A stretch of 64,000 nt of DNA, taken from assembly GCF_024614185.1 (NCBI RefSeq), contig NZ_JAHTLF010000003.1, positions 62,001 to 126,000 on the forward strand, in the 5' to 3' direction. The position numbers were made by a program, and so were the translations under genes. Positions 7,925-17,217 of the stretch are shown one piece after another; positions within the stretch are counted from its first letter, which is position 1, and each line of letters begins with the position of its first letter. The notes beneath the pieces were generated by a model. That model was not told the DNA's origin. It worked only from the letters and a program-made list of their open reading frames with translations, and ran no database searches. Source of the DNA: Nocardioides carbamazepini. GTDB taxonomy: Bacteria > Actinomycetota > Actinomycetes > Propionibacteriales > Nocardioidaceae.

Positions 7925-8797
7925 ATGACCGCAGCGTCCGCCCCGACCACGGTGACCGTGGCGCTCGAGCAGCTCGACGTCGTCGGCGCCCGGCCGGCCG
8001 CCAACCGGGCACTCGCACTGACCCGTGTCCGCGCGGCGTTCGAGGCCGGTGCTGACGTGGTGGCACTGCCCGAGCTCGCGATCAGCGGGTACGTCGTGGA
8101 TCCAGGTCTGGCGGCGAGCGTGGCCGAGCCCGTCGACGGGCCGACCCACGACGCGATGAGAGCTCTCGCGCGCCAGTACGACGGCCTGGTCGTCTACGGC
8201 TTCTGCGAGCGTGCCGGCGCCGATCTGTTCAACACGGTGGTCGCCGTCGACGGCAACGGAATCGCGCTGCACTACCGCAAGCTGCACCTCTTCGACGAGG
8301 AGCTCGGGGTCTATGCCCCCGGCGACCTCGGGTTGCCCGTCGTCGAGACCCGGTGGGGCAACCTCGGCGTCTGCATCTGCTACGACCTCCGGTTCGTCGA
8401 GGTCCTGCGCGCCCTCTCACTGCGCGGCGCCGACCTCGTGATCGCCCCCGCTGCCTGGGTCGGTGGGTTCGACCGCACCGTCCCGCACGCCGGTGCCACC
8501 CGGCACGTCGACTCGGTGCTTGCCCAGGCCAACCTCGATCAGGTCGCGGTCGTGGCGGTCTCGCAGGTCGCCGGCGCCTCGCACGGCGGACCGGCGACGC
8601 TCGGCGGCTCTGTCGCCTGCGACGCCTATGGCGAGCTGTTGGCGGGTCCGCTCTCACGCACGGAGGCCGACTCCGCCCTGGTGACGGTCGATCTTGCCGC
8701 CGTCCGCGGAGCCCAGCACCGCAGCGCGACGATCCGCCCCCGGGAGGACCGACGTACCGACGTCTACTCCCTCGCCTACGGAGGTGATTCCTGGTGA
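7925..8797 (+). CDS. Carbon-nitrogen hydrolase (nitrilase superfamily), intact triad
   Basis: The 290-residue protein has the complete catalytic triad: E50 in VVALPELAISGY, K119 in LHYRKLHLFDEE and C152 in LGVCICYDLRFVEV. The C-I-C-Y-D-L-R-F context resembles omega-amidases and aliphatic amidohydrolases rather than true nitrilases. It probably removes ammonia from an amide or ureido intermediate in the cytoplasm. It sits between the bicupin and the hydroxylase FAD subunit, and its stop overlaps the GTG of that subunit by four bases. With the gene at 5383 the island has two such hydrolases, suggesting two successive C-N bond cleavages. Confidence 0.85.
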   Translation: MTAASAPTTVTVALEQLDVVGARPAANRALALTRVRAAFEAGADVVALPELAISGYVVDPGLAASVAEPVDGPTHDAMRALARQYDGLVVYGFCERAGADLFNTVVAVDGNGIALHYRKLHLFDEELGVYAPGDLGLPVVETRWGNLGVCICYDLRFVEVLRALSLRGADLVIAPAAWVGGFDRTVPHAGATRHVDSVLAQANLDQVAVVAVSQVAGASHGGPATLGGSVACDAYGELLAGPLSRTEADSALVTVDLAAVRGAQHRSATIRPREDRRTDVYSLAYGGDSW

Positions 8798-9645
8798 AGC
8801 CGAGTCCGTTCGAGTACGTCGCGCCGACCTCGATGGAGGAGGCGCTGGCGGTGCTCGCCGGCGATCCTGACGAGACGAAGGTGCTTGCCGGGGGCCAGAG
8901 CCTCGTCCCGATGATGAACTTCAGGCTCGCCCGTCCCGAGCGACTCGTCGACATCAATCGCATCCCGGGCATCGCGGGCACCGACGTGGTCGCGGACCGG
9001 CTGGTGATCCGCACCCGGACGCGTCACCTGGCCCTGCAGAACACGTCGTTGCCCGGTCCGCTCGGCCACCTGCTCCGCCACGCCGCCGCCAAGGTCGGCC
9101 ACCTGCCGATCCGGACCCGAGGAACGTTCGGCGGATCCCTCGCGCACTGCGACGCCGCGTCGGAGTGGTGTCTCGTCGCGTCCCTGCTGGACGCGGACAT
9201 CACCGCCGAGAGTCAGGCGCGCGGCAGCCGCACCATCGCCGCGGCCGACTTCTTCCGGTCCATCTTCACCACGGCACTCGAACCCGACGAGATCCTGACC
9301 AGCGTCAGCCTGCCGCTCCTCGACGACTCGTGGACCGCCGGAATCGCCGAGTTCGCCCGACGTGCCGGCGACTTCGGCATCGTCACGGCGACCGCCGCCG
9401 TCCAGGTCGTCGACGGGACCGTCACGGAGGCTCGGGTGAGTCTCGGCGGCGTCGGCGAGGTGCCCTTCCGCAGCGTTGCGGCGGAGTCGACGATGCGTGG
9501 CGAGGCCTGGACGACGGACCTGATCACCGCCGCTGCCCAGGCGGCGGCCGAGGAGGTCGACCCGCCGAGCGACATCCACGGCGATGCCGCCTATCGCCGC
9601 GATCTCGTGCGGGCCCTGCTGCCCCGGGCGCTGGGACGGCCATGA
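8794..9645 (+). CDS. Molybdenum hydroxylase, FAD-binding (medium) subunit
   Basis: The 283-residue protein has the FAD-binding signatures of the xanthine dehydrogenase/CO dehydrogenase medium subunit: LAGGQSLVPMM (32-41) and IRTRGTFGGSLAHCDAASEW. A C-terminal CO-dehydrogenase flavoprotein domain follows. It passes electrons from the 2Fe-2S subunit to an acceptor. The gene order medium, large, small (8794-12625) is that of many cox-like and nicotinate/isoquinoline-type hydroxylases, and each junction is a four-base overlap, which supports a stoichiometric complex. Confidence 0.9.
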   Translation: MKPSPFEYVAPTSMEEALAVLAGDPDETKVLAGGQSLVPMMNFRLARPERLVDINRIPGIAGTDVVADRLVIRTRTRHLALQNTSLPGPLGHLLRHAAAKVGHLPIRTRGTFGGSLAHCDAASEWCLVASLLDADITAESQARGSRTIAAADFFRSIFTTALEPDEILTSVSLPLLDDSWTAGIAEFARRAGDFGIVTATAAVQVVDGTVTEARVSLGGVGEVPFRSVAAESTMRGEAWTTDLITAAAQAAAEEVDPPSDIHGDAAYRRDLVRALLPRALGRP

Positions 9646-12077
9646 CCGGCACGACGACGGGCGCCGAGCCGCAGACCTGGACCGGTCGGGCGCTCCCGCG
9701 CCTGGAGGATCCGGCGATCCTGCGTGGCTGGGGGACCTACGTCGCCGACGTGGCCGCCCGCGATCCCGGCTGCCTGCACGTCCGGTTCGTGCGCAGCGCC
9801 CATGCCTCCGGCCGGATCCTCTCGATCACGGCCCCGCCGGGCGTCACCATGTTCACTGCTGCCGATCTCGACGGGGTGCAGCCGATCCGCGCGGTGCTGC
9901 ACCGACCTGACTTCGTCGCGGTCGCGACGCCCGTACTGGCCACCGACGTGGTCCGCTTCGTGGGGGAGCCGATCGCGCTGGTCGTCGCGGACTCCGAGGC
10001 CGAGGCGGAGGATGCCCTCGACCGGGTCGAGGTCGAGATCGAGGAGCTGCCGGCCGTACTCTCCACGCAGCACGCGGTGTCCGGTCACGCGCCGCTCGTG
10101 CACGACGTCGAGTTCCCCGGCGACCCCAACACGGTGGTCGACGGACACATCCACACCGACGGCTTCGACGCCGCCTTCGCGGCAGCGGACCGGGTCGTGG
10201 CGATCCAGGTCAGCTCGGCGCGCCAGAGCGCGATGCCACTCGAGGCGCGCGCCGCCCACGCGGCCTACGACCGCGCCACCGGCCGCAGCACCCTGCACGC
10301 CACGCTCCAGATGCCGCATGTCACGCGCACCGGCATCGCCGACAGCCTCGGCATCTCCGAGGACGACCTGCGCGTCGTGTCTCCCGATGTGGGGGGAGGC
10401 TTCGGCGCGAAGATGACGCTGGCCCGCGAGGACATCGCGCTGGTCTGGGTGTCCCGCCGGCTCCGGCGCGACGTCGCCTGGATCGAGACCCGTGAGGAGA
10501 ACTTCCTCGCCGCCTGGCACAGCCGGGAGCAGGTCTACGACATCGAAGGCGCCTTCACTGCCGACGGGGATCTCGTCGCGCTGCGCGGTGACCTCGTGTG
10601 CGACGTGGGCGCCTACTGCTGCTCCCCGGTCACGTGGGGCGTCGAGCCCCTCATGGCGTTGGCCGAGCTGCCGGGCCCCTACAAGGTCGAGCACTACTCC
10701 GTGCGCTCCCGCGGCATCACCACGAACAAGTGCCCCATCGCGCCCTATCGCGGGGTCTCCCGACCGATGCAGGTGCTCGCGATGGAGCGGCTGTTCGACG
10801 TCGCCGCGGCCGAGCTCGAGCTCGACCGGGTCGACATCCGGCACCGCAACCTGATCTCGGAGTTCCCGCACCGGGCGCCATCGGGCCTGGTGCTCGATCA
10901 GGCCTCCCACCAGGAGACGCTCGCCGCCGCGGTCGAGCTCGCCGACCTGTCCGACTTCCGCGCCCGTCAGGCGGCGGCGCGCGAGGCCGGCCGCTACCTG
11001 GGCATCGGCATCTCGTGCTTCGCCGAGCGCACCGGCTACGGCACGCCCGCCTTCGTGGCGCGCAACCAGCCCTACGAGTTGCCGCGCACCGCCTCTCCCG
11101 ACGTCATCACGCCCGGGTACGAGCGGGTGCTGCTCACGATGGACCCCTCGGGTGGCGTCGTACTGCGCATCGGCGCCGCGCCGCACGGACAGGGACTGCG
11201 CACGACCCTGACCCAGGTGGTCTGCGACCAGCTCGGCATCAGCCCCGAGGCGGTCCGGGTCATCGACAGCGACACGGACGCCACGCCGTACGGCTGGGGC
11301 AGCTTCGCGTCCCGCGCGATGGTGATCGCCGGCGGTGCCTCGATGCTCGCGGCGCAGGATCTCGCCGAGCGGCTGCGTGGCCTGGCGGCGGCCCGGCTCG
11401 GCGGCCTGCCCGACGACATCGACCTCACCGACGGCGCGGCCCGGCTGCGGGGCACCGACGACGCGGTCGCGCTCTCCGTGCTCGCCCGCGACGTCTACCA
11501 CTCCGCCCACCTCCTTCCCGACAAGGGGCAGCCCGCATTGGAGTCGGTGGGCTTCTACGACCCGAGCGGGACCTTCGCCAACGCCTGCCATGTCGCCGAG
11601 GTGGAGGTCGACGTCGAGACCGGCCAGGTCGACATCCACCGCTTCCTCGTCGCCGAGGATGCCGGCCGGCTGATCAACCCGGCGATCGTCGACGGCCAGA
11701 TCCACGGTGGCGTCGCCCAGGGCGTGGCCAACGCCCTCTACGAGGAGCTCGTGTACGACGAGCGCGGGGTGCTGGTCACGACATCGCTCATGGACTACCT
11801 GCCGCCGACCGTGCACGAGATGCCCAGCATCGAGATCCTCCACCTGGAGACGATCTCGCCCGCATCGCTCACCGGCGCCAAGGGCGTCGGCGAAGGCGGC
11901 ACGATCGGTGCGCCCGCAGCGCTCGCCAATGCGATCAGCGACGCCCTCGAGCCGTTCGGCGTCGGCGTGTTCCACCTGCCCGCGACGCCGCACCGCGTCC
12001 GCGCCGCCATCCGCGACGGCGAAGACCTCCACGTGGTCGCCCGGCCCGTGCCCCGCCCCGAGAAGGAGGCCGACTGA
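9642..12077 (+). CDS. Molybdenum hydroxylase, large catalytic subunit (first copy)
   Basis: ATG at 9642 overlaps the stop of the FAD subunit and gives 811 residues, a normal length. Expected landmarks are present: N-terminal RLEDPAILRGWGTYVAD, the GGGFGAK loop, the substrate-channel arginine region PYRGVSRP, and the C-terminal KGVGEGG, whose glutamate is the catalytic base in this family. Such subunits bind molybdopterin cytosine dinucleotide and hydroxylate an N-heterocycle or aldehyde with water. The CO-dehydrogenase active-site loop (AYRCSFR) is absent, so this is not a true CO dehydrogenase. A second, different large subunit follows the small subunit. Confidence 0.9.
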   Translation: MTGTTTGAEPQTWTGRALPRLEDPAILRGWGTYVADVAARDPGCLHVRFVRSAHASGRILSITAPPGVTMFTAADLDGVQPIRAVLHRPDFVAVATPVLATDVVRFVGEPIALVVADSEAEAEDALDRVEVEIEELPAVLSTQHAVSGHAPLVHDVEFPGDPNTVVDGHIHTDGFDAAFAAADRVVAIQVSSARQSAMPLEARAAHAAYDRATGRSTLHATLQMPHVTRTGIADSLGISEDDLRVVSPDVGGGFGAKMTLAREDIALVWVSRRLRRDVAWIETREENFLAAWHSREQVYDIEGAFTADGDLVALRGDLVCDVGAYCCSPVTWGVEPLMALAELPGPYKVEHYSVRSRGITTNKCPIAPYRGVSRPMQVLAMERLFDVAAAELELDRVDIRHRNLISEFPHRAPSGLVLDQASHQETLAAAVELADLSDFRARQAAAREAGRYLGIGISCFAERTGYGTPAFVARNQPYELPRTASPDVITPGYERVLLTMDPSGGVVLRIGAAPHGQGLRTTLTQVVCDQLGISPEAVRVIDSDTDATPYGWGSFASRAMVIAGGASMLAAQDLAERLRGLAAARLGGLPDDIDLTDGAARLRGTDDAVALSVLARDVYHSAHLLPDKGQPALESVGFYDPSGTFANACHVAEVEVDVETGQVDIHRFLVAEDAGRLINPAIVDGQIHGGVAQGVANALYEELVYDERGVLVTTSLMDYLPPTVHEMPSIEILHLETISPASLTGAKGVGEGGTIGAPAALANAISDALEPFGVGVFHLPATPHRVRAAIRDGEDLHVVARPVPRPEKEAD

Positions 12078-12625
12078 TGAGCATCCCCAGCGCCGTGCCC
12101 GTCCGGCTCTATGTGAACGGCGACCGCTACGACGTGAGCGTCGAGCCCCGTCGTACCCTCGCCGACGCGCTCCGCGAGGACTGTGGCCTCACCGGCACCC
12201 ACCTCGGCTGTGAGCACGGTGTCTGCGGTGCGTGCACCGTGCTCGTCGACGGCCAGCCCATGCGCTCGTGCCTGATGTTCGCCGTCCAGGCCGAGGGCTC
12301 CTCGGTCCGCACCGTCGAGGGTCTCGCGATCGACGACACGACGCTGCATCCCGTGCAGCAGGCCTTCTGGGAGCATCACGGCCTCCAGTGCGGGTTCTGC
12401 ACCCCGGGCTTCCTGACCCTCGCCGCCGGCTACCTCGAGGAGCATCCTGACGCCGGCGAGGCCGAGCTCAGGGACGTGCTCTCGTCCAACCTCTGCCGCT
12501 GCACCGGATATCAGAACATCGTCAAGGCCACGCTCGCTGCACAGCAGGCCATGAACGGCGACCCTGACGGTGACACTGACGGTGACACTGACACCGACGC
12601 CGATGTCGGCGGGGAGCCCGCATGA
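12077..12625 (+). CDS. Molybdenum hydroxylase, 2Fe-2S (small) subunit with Asp-rich tail
   Basis: ATG at 12077 shares its A with the preceding stop (TGATG) and gives 182 residues. Plant-type cluster ligands are C45, C50, C53 and C65; the second cluster uses C105, C108, C140 and C142 (CGFC and CRC). All eight are present. After the conserved core the last 25 or so residues are an unusual acidic tail of D-T-D-G repeats, encoded by copies of GACGGTGACACT (about 12565-12600). It relays electrons from the molybdenum centre to FAD and may serve both large subunits. Confidence 0.92.
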   Translation: MSIPSAVPVRLYVNGDRYDVSVEPRRTLADALREDCGLTGTHLGCEHGVCGACTVLVDGQPMRSCLMFAVQAEGSSVRTVEGLAIDDTTLHPVQQAFWEHHGLQCGFCTPGFLTLAAGYLEEHPDAGEAELRDVLSSNLCRCTGYQNIVKATLAAQQAMNGDPDGDTDGDTDTDADVGGEPA

Positions 12626-14970
12626 TCGGAGCCCGCGCCCTGCGCATCGAGGATCCGGTGCTGTTGCGGGGCAACGGACGGTTCGCCGCGGACACGGTCC
12701 GCGCCGGAGAGCTGCACATGCGCGTGGTCCGCTCTCCGGTCGCGCGTGGCCGGATCGTCACGGTCGATGTCTCGCGGGCGCTGCTGCTCGACGGCGTCGT
12801 CGCCGCCTGGACCCACGACGACATCGCCGAGCTGCCGGCCATCGGCTTCCGGCTCACGCCCCGCGACGACCTCCTGCCCTACCGGCAGCCGGTGCTCGCC
12901 CGCAACGAGGTCCGCTATGTCGGTGAGCCGGTCGCGGTGGTCTTCGCCCGGTCGGCCTACCTCGCCGAGGACGCCGCCGACCTGGTCGAGCTCGACATCG
13001 AGCCGCTCTCCGCCCACCTCGACTCCGACGCCGACCCCGTCCCCTGGGTGGACGCCGAGCAGGCCACCTGGGCGGCCGGCCTGGGACGCGACCTGCCGGC
13101 CCAGGACTCCGAGGCGACGGAGTTCACCACCGAGTACGGCGACGTCGAGCGGGCCTTCGCGAAGGCGGTCGCGGCGGGCGGGCCCGGGACCCACCGGATC
13201 GTCGAGATGGACGCGCGCGTCGGCCGGCACAGCGGCGTCCCGATGGAGTGTCGTGGCCTGTGCGCGGTCTACGACGAGGCCGAACAGCTGCTCGTGGTCG
13301 ACGGTGCGGCCAAGGTGCCGTTCTGGAACCGCGAGGCGGTCGCCGCCATGTGCGGCCTGCCACCGCACCGCGTCCTCGTCCGGGAGACCCACGTCGGCGG
13401 CGGCTTCGGCCCACGCGGCGAGCTCTATCCGGAGGACGTGCTGGTCGCGGTCGCCGCGATGCGCCTGAGGAAGCCGATCAAGTGGATCGAGGACCGTCAG
13501 GAGCACCTGACGACGACCAACCACTCCCGCGATCAGCATCATCGGATGCGCGCCCTGGTCCGGGTCGAGGACGGCTGGATCGAAGCGCTGGACGCGACCT
13601 TCGCGCTCGATCAGGGTGCGTACGTCCGGACCCACGGCGCAACGGTCGCCTCACTCACCGCCTCCATGCTGCCCGGCCCCTACGTCATCCCGCACTTCCG
13701 GGTCGTCGCCCGGGTACGGCTCACGAACAAGACGCCCGCGGGCACCTATCGCTCCCCCGGACGCTACGAGGGCACCTTCGCCCGGGAGCGCCTCGTGGAC
13801 AAGATCGCCGATGAGCTCGGACTGGGCCGGGCCGAGGTACGTCGTACGAACTTCATCCGGGCCGACCAGATGCCCTACGAGCGCCCGATCCAGGCGATGG
13901 GCACCCATCTCGTCCACGACTCCGGGGACTACGCCCTGCTGCTCGACAAGGTCAGCGAGACCTTCGACTTCGCCGGGATCCGCGCCGAGGTCGAGCGTCG
14001 CCGTGCTGGTGGGGAGGTGGTCGGGTTCGGGTTCGGGTTCTTCGTCGAGAAGAGCGGCATCGGCCCGGTCGAAGGCGCCAGGGTCACGGTCGACGTCGCG
14101 GGCCAGGTCACCCTCACCTGCGGCGCGTCGTCCGTGGGTCAGGGTGTCGACACGGTCCTCGCCCAGGTCGTCGCGGAGCAGCTGGACATCGGGCACGACT
14201 CGATCCGGGTCGTTCGCGGCCGCACCGACCAGTTCGAGTACGGACGAGGCGCCTTCGCCACCCGGCTCGCCGTCATGGCGGGGTCCGCTGCGGCCAACGC
14301 CGCGGAGAACCTGGCCCAGAAGGCGAAACGGGTCGCGGCCCATCAGCTCAAGGTCAGCGTGGAGGAGCTCGAGCTGCGCGGCGGCTCGGTGGTCGTCGTC
14401 GGCCGTCCCGAGGAGGCGCTCGCGCTCGGCGAGATCGCCGGGCTGCTGGAGCCGATAGGAGCCGGGCGGCTGAAGGAGGAGCCCGGCCTGTCCACCGACG
14501 GCTGGTTCCGCACCGACCACATGACCTATCCGTACGGCCTGCACGCCGCGCTCGTCCGCGTCGACCGAGGCACGGGCCAGCTCCACATCGAGCGCTTCAT
14601 CGTCGGGTACGACGTCGGCCGGGCGTTGAACCCGACACTCGTCGAAGGGCAGATCGCCGGCGGCGTCGCCCAAGGCATCGGTGGCGCGGTGTACGAGGAG
14701 TTCCGCTACGCCGACGACGGCACGCCGACCTGCACGACCTTCATGGACTATCTGGTTCCGACCCTGCACGAGATCCCTGACGTGGAGATGCTCGTGACCG
14801 AGGACGCCCCGAGCCCGATCAACCCGCTCGGGGTCAAGGGTGCCGGCGAGGGAGGTACCACGGCGGTCGCGGCCGCCATCGCCTCAGCCGTCGACGACGC
14901 ACTGCGGATCCCCGATGCGATCCGCAGCGTCCCGATCCGGCCGGCCCACCTCAGACGCCTGCTCGCCTGA
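12622..14970 (+). CDS. Molybdenum hydroxylase, large catalytic subunit (second copy)
   Basis: This 782-residue protein starts four bases before the end of the small subunit gene. It has its own complete set of landmarks: RIEDPVLLRGNGRFAAD, VGGGFGPRGELYPEDV, GTYRSPGRYEGTF and the C-terminal KGAGEGGTT with the catalytic-base glutamate. It differs clearly from the 9642-12077 product, so it is not a recent duplicate. Two large subunits in one operon with a single FAD and a single Fe-S subunit suggest either two substrate specificities sharing electron partners or a mixed complex. It ends the tightly overlapped run; the next gene is 88 bases away. Confidence 0.88.
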   Translation: MIGARALRIEDPVLLRGNGRFAADTVRAGELHMRVVRSPVARGRIVTVDVSRALLLDGVVAAWTHDDIAELPAIGFRLTPRDDLLPYRQPVLARNEVRYVGEPVAVVFARSAYLAEDAADLVELDIEPLSAHLDSDADPVPWVDAEQATWAAGLGRDLPAQDSEATEFTTEYGDVERAFAKAVAAGGPGTHRIVEMDARVGRHSGVPMECRGLCAVYDEAEQLLVVDGAAKVPFWNREAVAAMCGLPPHRVLVRETHVGGGFGPRGELYPEDVLVAVAAMRLRKPIKWIEDRQEHLTTTNHSRDQHHRMRALVRVEDGWIEALDATFALDQGAYVRTHGATVASLTASMLPGPYVIPHFRVVARVRLTNKTPAGTYRSPGRYEGTFARERLVDKIADELGLGRAEVRRTNFIRADQMPYERPIQAMGTHLVHDSGDYALLLDKVSETFDFAGIRAEVERRRAGGEVVGFGFGFFVEKSGIGPVEGARVTVDVAGQVTLTCGASSVGQGVDTVLAQVVAEQLDIGHDSIRVVRGRTDQFEYGRGAFATRLAVMAGSAAANAAENLAQKAKRVAAHQLKVSVEELELRGGSVVVVGRPEEALALGEIAGLLEPIGAGRLKEEPGLSTDGWFRTDHMTYPYGLHAALVRVDRGTGQLHIERFIVGYDVGRALNPTLVEGQIAGGVAQGIGGAVYEEFRYADDGTPTCTTFMDYLVPTLHEIPDVEMLVTEDAPSPINPLGVKGAGEGGTTAVAAAIASAVDDALRIPDAIRSVPIRPAHLRRLLA

Positions 14971-15058
14971 GGCCGCTCGACCACCGACCTGCGGGCACCC
15001 AGCCCGAACGACGTCAACCAACCGAACTGCTGTGCTTACGGCTGAAACGGAGACACAC

Positions 15059-15883
15059 ATGCGCATCGTCGACCTGACCCACCCGTGGGGCATCCACACA
15101 CCCGGGTGGGTGGGCTACCCGGGAGGGAAGCTCTACTACACCCAGAACCTGCAGACGAACCAGATCGTGTCGCAGAAGATCGAGACGTCGCTGCACAGCG
15201 GCACGCACCTGGACGGACCGATGCACGGCACCGACGGTGGCCTCGACATGGCCTCGCTGCCGCTGGACAAGCTGATCCACCCCGGCGCGATCGTCGACGT
15301 CTCCGACGTGGTCGGCGACTGGGACCTGATCGAGCCCGAGCACATCACCCGCAACGTGGAGATCAAGAAGGGCGACATCCTGATCATCCACACCGGGTTC
15401 ATCGACTACTACCAGGGGATGCCCAAGCAGGACCTGGTCCGCTACTTCACGATGCACCCCGGCGGCAGCACCCGGCTCGCGGAGTGGATGGCCGACATGG
15501 AGATCCGCTGGTGGGGAATCGATGCCGGCTCCGGCGACCACCCGATGAACACCACGATCCGCAACATGCGTCCCGACCTGCTCGCCAAGTTCGAAGAGCA
15601 CGTGGGCATGTCCTACAAGGAGTTCCTGGGCGAGTACTCCTACACCCACCACATGTCGGGCCGTGAGATCACCTCCGACATCTTCCCGATGCACCACCTG
15701 GCCTTCCAGGACGGCTGCATCCACGCCGAGAACGTCGGCGGTGACCTCAAGACCGTGCTCAACCAGCGCGCGATCATCGGCGCGTTCCCGTGGAAGATCG
15801 AGGGCGGCGAGGCCTGCCCGTGCCGCATCATGGCGTTCTTCGACTGCGGTGCGGACGAGGTCATCGAGGGACTCGGAGGCTGA
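15059..15883 (+). CDS. Cyclase-family metal-dependent hydrolase (kynurenine formamidase/isatin hydrolase fold)
   Basis: ATG at 15059, with GGAG upstream, gives 274 residues. The family signature SLHSGTHLDGPMH is visible, with metal ligands H46, H50 and D52 and a further H56. Known members hydrolyse amide bonds in small rings or N-formyl groups (kynurenine formamidase, isatin hydrolase). In this island the likely role is opening a hydroxylated lactam made by the molybdenum enzyme. The protein is cytoplasmic with no signal peptide. The next gene starts two bases after its stop, so it belongs to the same operon. Substrate is not known. Confidence 0.82.
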   Translation: MRIVDLTHPWGIHTPGWVGYPGGKLYYTQNLQTNQIVSQKIETSLHSGTHLDGPMHGTDGGLDMASLPLDKLIHPGAIVDVSDVVGDWDLIEPEHITRNVEIKKGDILIIHTGFIDYYQGMPKQDLVRYFTMHPGGSTRLAEWMADMEIRWWGIDAGSGDHPMNTTIRNMRPDLLAKFEEHVGMSYKEFLGEYSYTHHMSGREITSDIFPMHHLAFQDGCIHAENVGGDLKTVLNQRAIIGAFPWKIEGGEACPCRIMAFFDCGADEVIEGLGG

Positions 15884-15884
15884 C

Positions 15885-16580
15885 GTGCTGCTCACGAACG
15901 AGTTCGAGATCGACGCCGATCTCGACCAGGCCTGGGCCCTGCTCACCGATCTCGAGCGGATCATGCCCTGCATGCCGGGTGCGGCGCTCGACGGACGCGA
16001 GGGCGACACCTACCTGGGCAACGTCAGGGTCAAGGTCGGTCCGATCGGTGCTCACTTCAGGGGCACCGCGCACTTCGCCGAGAAGGACGACGCGGCACGC
16101 AGCGCCGTGATCGCGGCGTCCGGCAAGGACCCCAAGGGGCAGGCCGCGGCGAATGCGCGGATCCACGCCCGGCTCGAGCCGATGGGCCCGACCCGCACCC
16201 GCGTGCTGATCGACACCGACCTCGACATCTCGGGTCGGATGGCGCAGTTCGGTCGTGGCGCGATCGCCGACGTCTCCAACCGGCTGATGGGTCAGTTCGT
16301 CGCCAATATCGGTGCGTTGCTCGACCAACCGGAATCGACGGGCGCCGGCCCGGCGACACCCTCGTCCGGTCGGTCCGCCGCGCCGTCGGCGTACAGCGCG
16401 CCGGCCACGGCGCCGGCCGCCACGGCGCCGGCCGCTACGGCGCCCGCCGCCGCGGACCTCGACGTGATGGCACTGGTGCTGCCCATGGTCAAGGAGCGCT
16501 ACGGCCAGGCGATCCTCGGCGGACTGATCGGCTTCGCGCTCAGCTGGCTGGCGTTCGGGCGGAAGGGGGCCCGCTCATGA
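15885..16580 (+). CDS. CoxG-like SRPBCC protein with C-terminal membrane anchor
   Basis: GTG at 15885, preceded by CGGAGG, gives 231 residues. Residues 1-145 are a CoxG/SRPBCC domain (NEFEIDADLDQAWALLTDLERIMPCMPG). A low-complexity linker follows, with repeated TAPAA units encoded by CCGGCCGCTACGGCG-like repeats (about 16395-16450). The protein ends in one hydrophobic helix (AILGGLIGFALSWLAFG) and basic residues. CoxG proteins help recruit CO dehydrogenase-type hydroxylases to the membrane, so this one may tether the molybdenum enzyme to the inner face of the membrane. It overlaps the next gene by four bases. Confidence 0.85.
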   Translation: MLLTNEFEIDADLDQAWALLTDLERIMPCMPGAALDGREGDTYLGNVRVKVGPIGAHFRGTAHFAEKDDAARSAVIAASGKDPKGQAAANARIHARLEPMGPTRTRVLIDTDLDISGRMAQFGRGAIADVSNRLMGQFVANIGALLDQPESTGAGPATPSSGRSAAPSAYSAPATAPAATAPAATAPAAADLDVMALVLPMVKERYGQAILGGLIGFALSWLAFGRKGARS

Positions 16581-17182
16581 GCGACCGTCTGGCTCGCCTC
16601 ACGCCCGACCAGCTCGACGAGGCCCAGCGTGCGGTCTACGACAGCATCGCCGGTGGCGACCGCGCCAAGGGCGTGCAGCACTTCCCGCTGGCGGCCGACG
16701 ACGGCTCCCTCAACGGGCCGTTCGGGATCATGCTGCACGCCCCGGGCGTGGGCGCGGTGCTCAGCGAGCTCGGGGCGACCATCCGGTTCCGGACCGACCT
16801 GACCCTCCGGGTCCGCGAGATCGTCATCCTCCAGGTGGCCCAGGCGCTCGGCAGCGAGTTCGAGTGGTGGGCGCACGAACGGGTCGGCCGTGCCGCGGGG
16901 CTGACCGACGAGGAGCTCATGCTGCTCTCGCTGGGCAGCTTCCGCAGCGACGATCCGGTCGAGGCCGCCGCCGCGGCGTTCTGCGCGAACCTCCTCTCGT
17001 CGTCGGTCGTCACCGACGACGAGTTCGCGAGTGCGTCCGCGGTCCTCAGCGCCCAGCAGCTGATCGACCTCACCGTCCTGGTGGGCTACTACCGCACGCT
17101 CGCGCAGCTGATGGCGGTCTTCGACGTGGGGATCCCGGCCGGAGAGACCACGCCGCTCAGCGGCCACCGTCACCCGCACTGA
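16577..17182 (+). CDS. Carboxymuconolactone decarboxylase family protein
   Basis: The 201-residue protein matches the CMD/AhpD-like helical fold: LRVREIVILQVAQALGSEFEWWAHERVGRAAGLTDEEL is the conserved core. The usual catalytic AhpD C-x-x-C pair is absent at this position (E-F-E-W replaces it), as in gamma-carboxymuconolactone decarboxylases. It may decarboxylate or isomerise a ring-fission product. It starts with ATGA overlapping the CoxG-like gene and is followed 35 bases later by the oxidoreductase, so it belongs to the same operon. No aromatic beta-ketoadipate genes are near, so the family name should not be taken as its reaction. Confidence 0.8.
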   Translation: MSDRLARLTPDQLDEAQRAVYDSIAGGDRAKGVQHFPLAADDGSLNGPFGIMLHAPGVGAVLSELGATIRFRTDLTLRVREIVILQVAQALGSEFEWWAHERVGRAAGLTDEELMLLSLGSFRSDDPVEAAAAAFCANLLSSSVVTDDEFASASAVLSAQQLIDLTVLVGYYRTLAQLMAVFDVGIPAGETTPLSGHRHPH

Positions 17183-17217
17183 TCCCCGCGCCCACACCTC
17201 CGAAGGGAACGAATCCC

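Noticed and set aside
8794-16580. Carbon monoxide dehydrogenase (coxMLS-G)
   Set aside because: Order and subunits look similar, but neither large subunit has the AYRCSFR active-site loop needed for CO oxidation, and the neighbours are amide hydrolases and a nucleobase permease.
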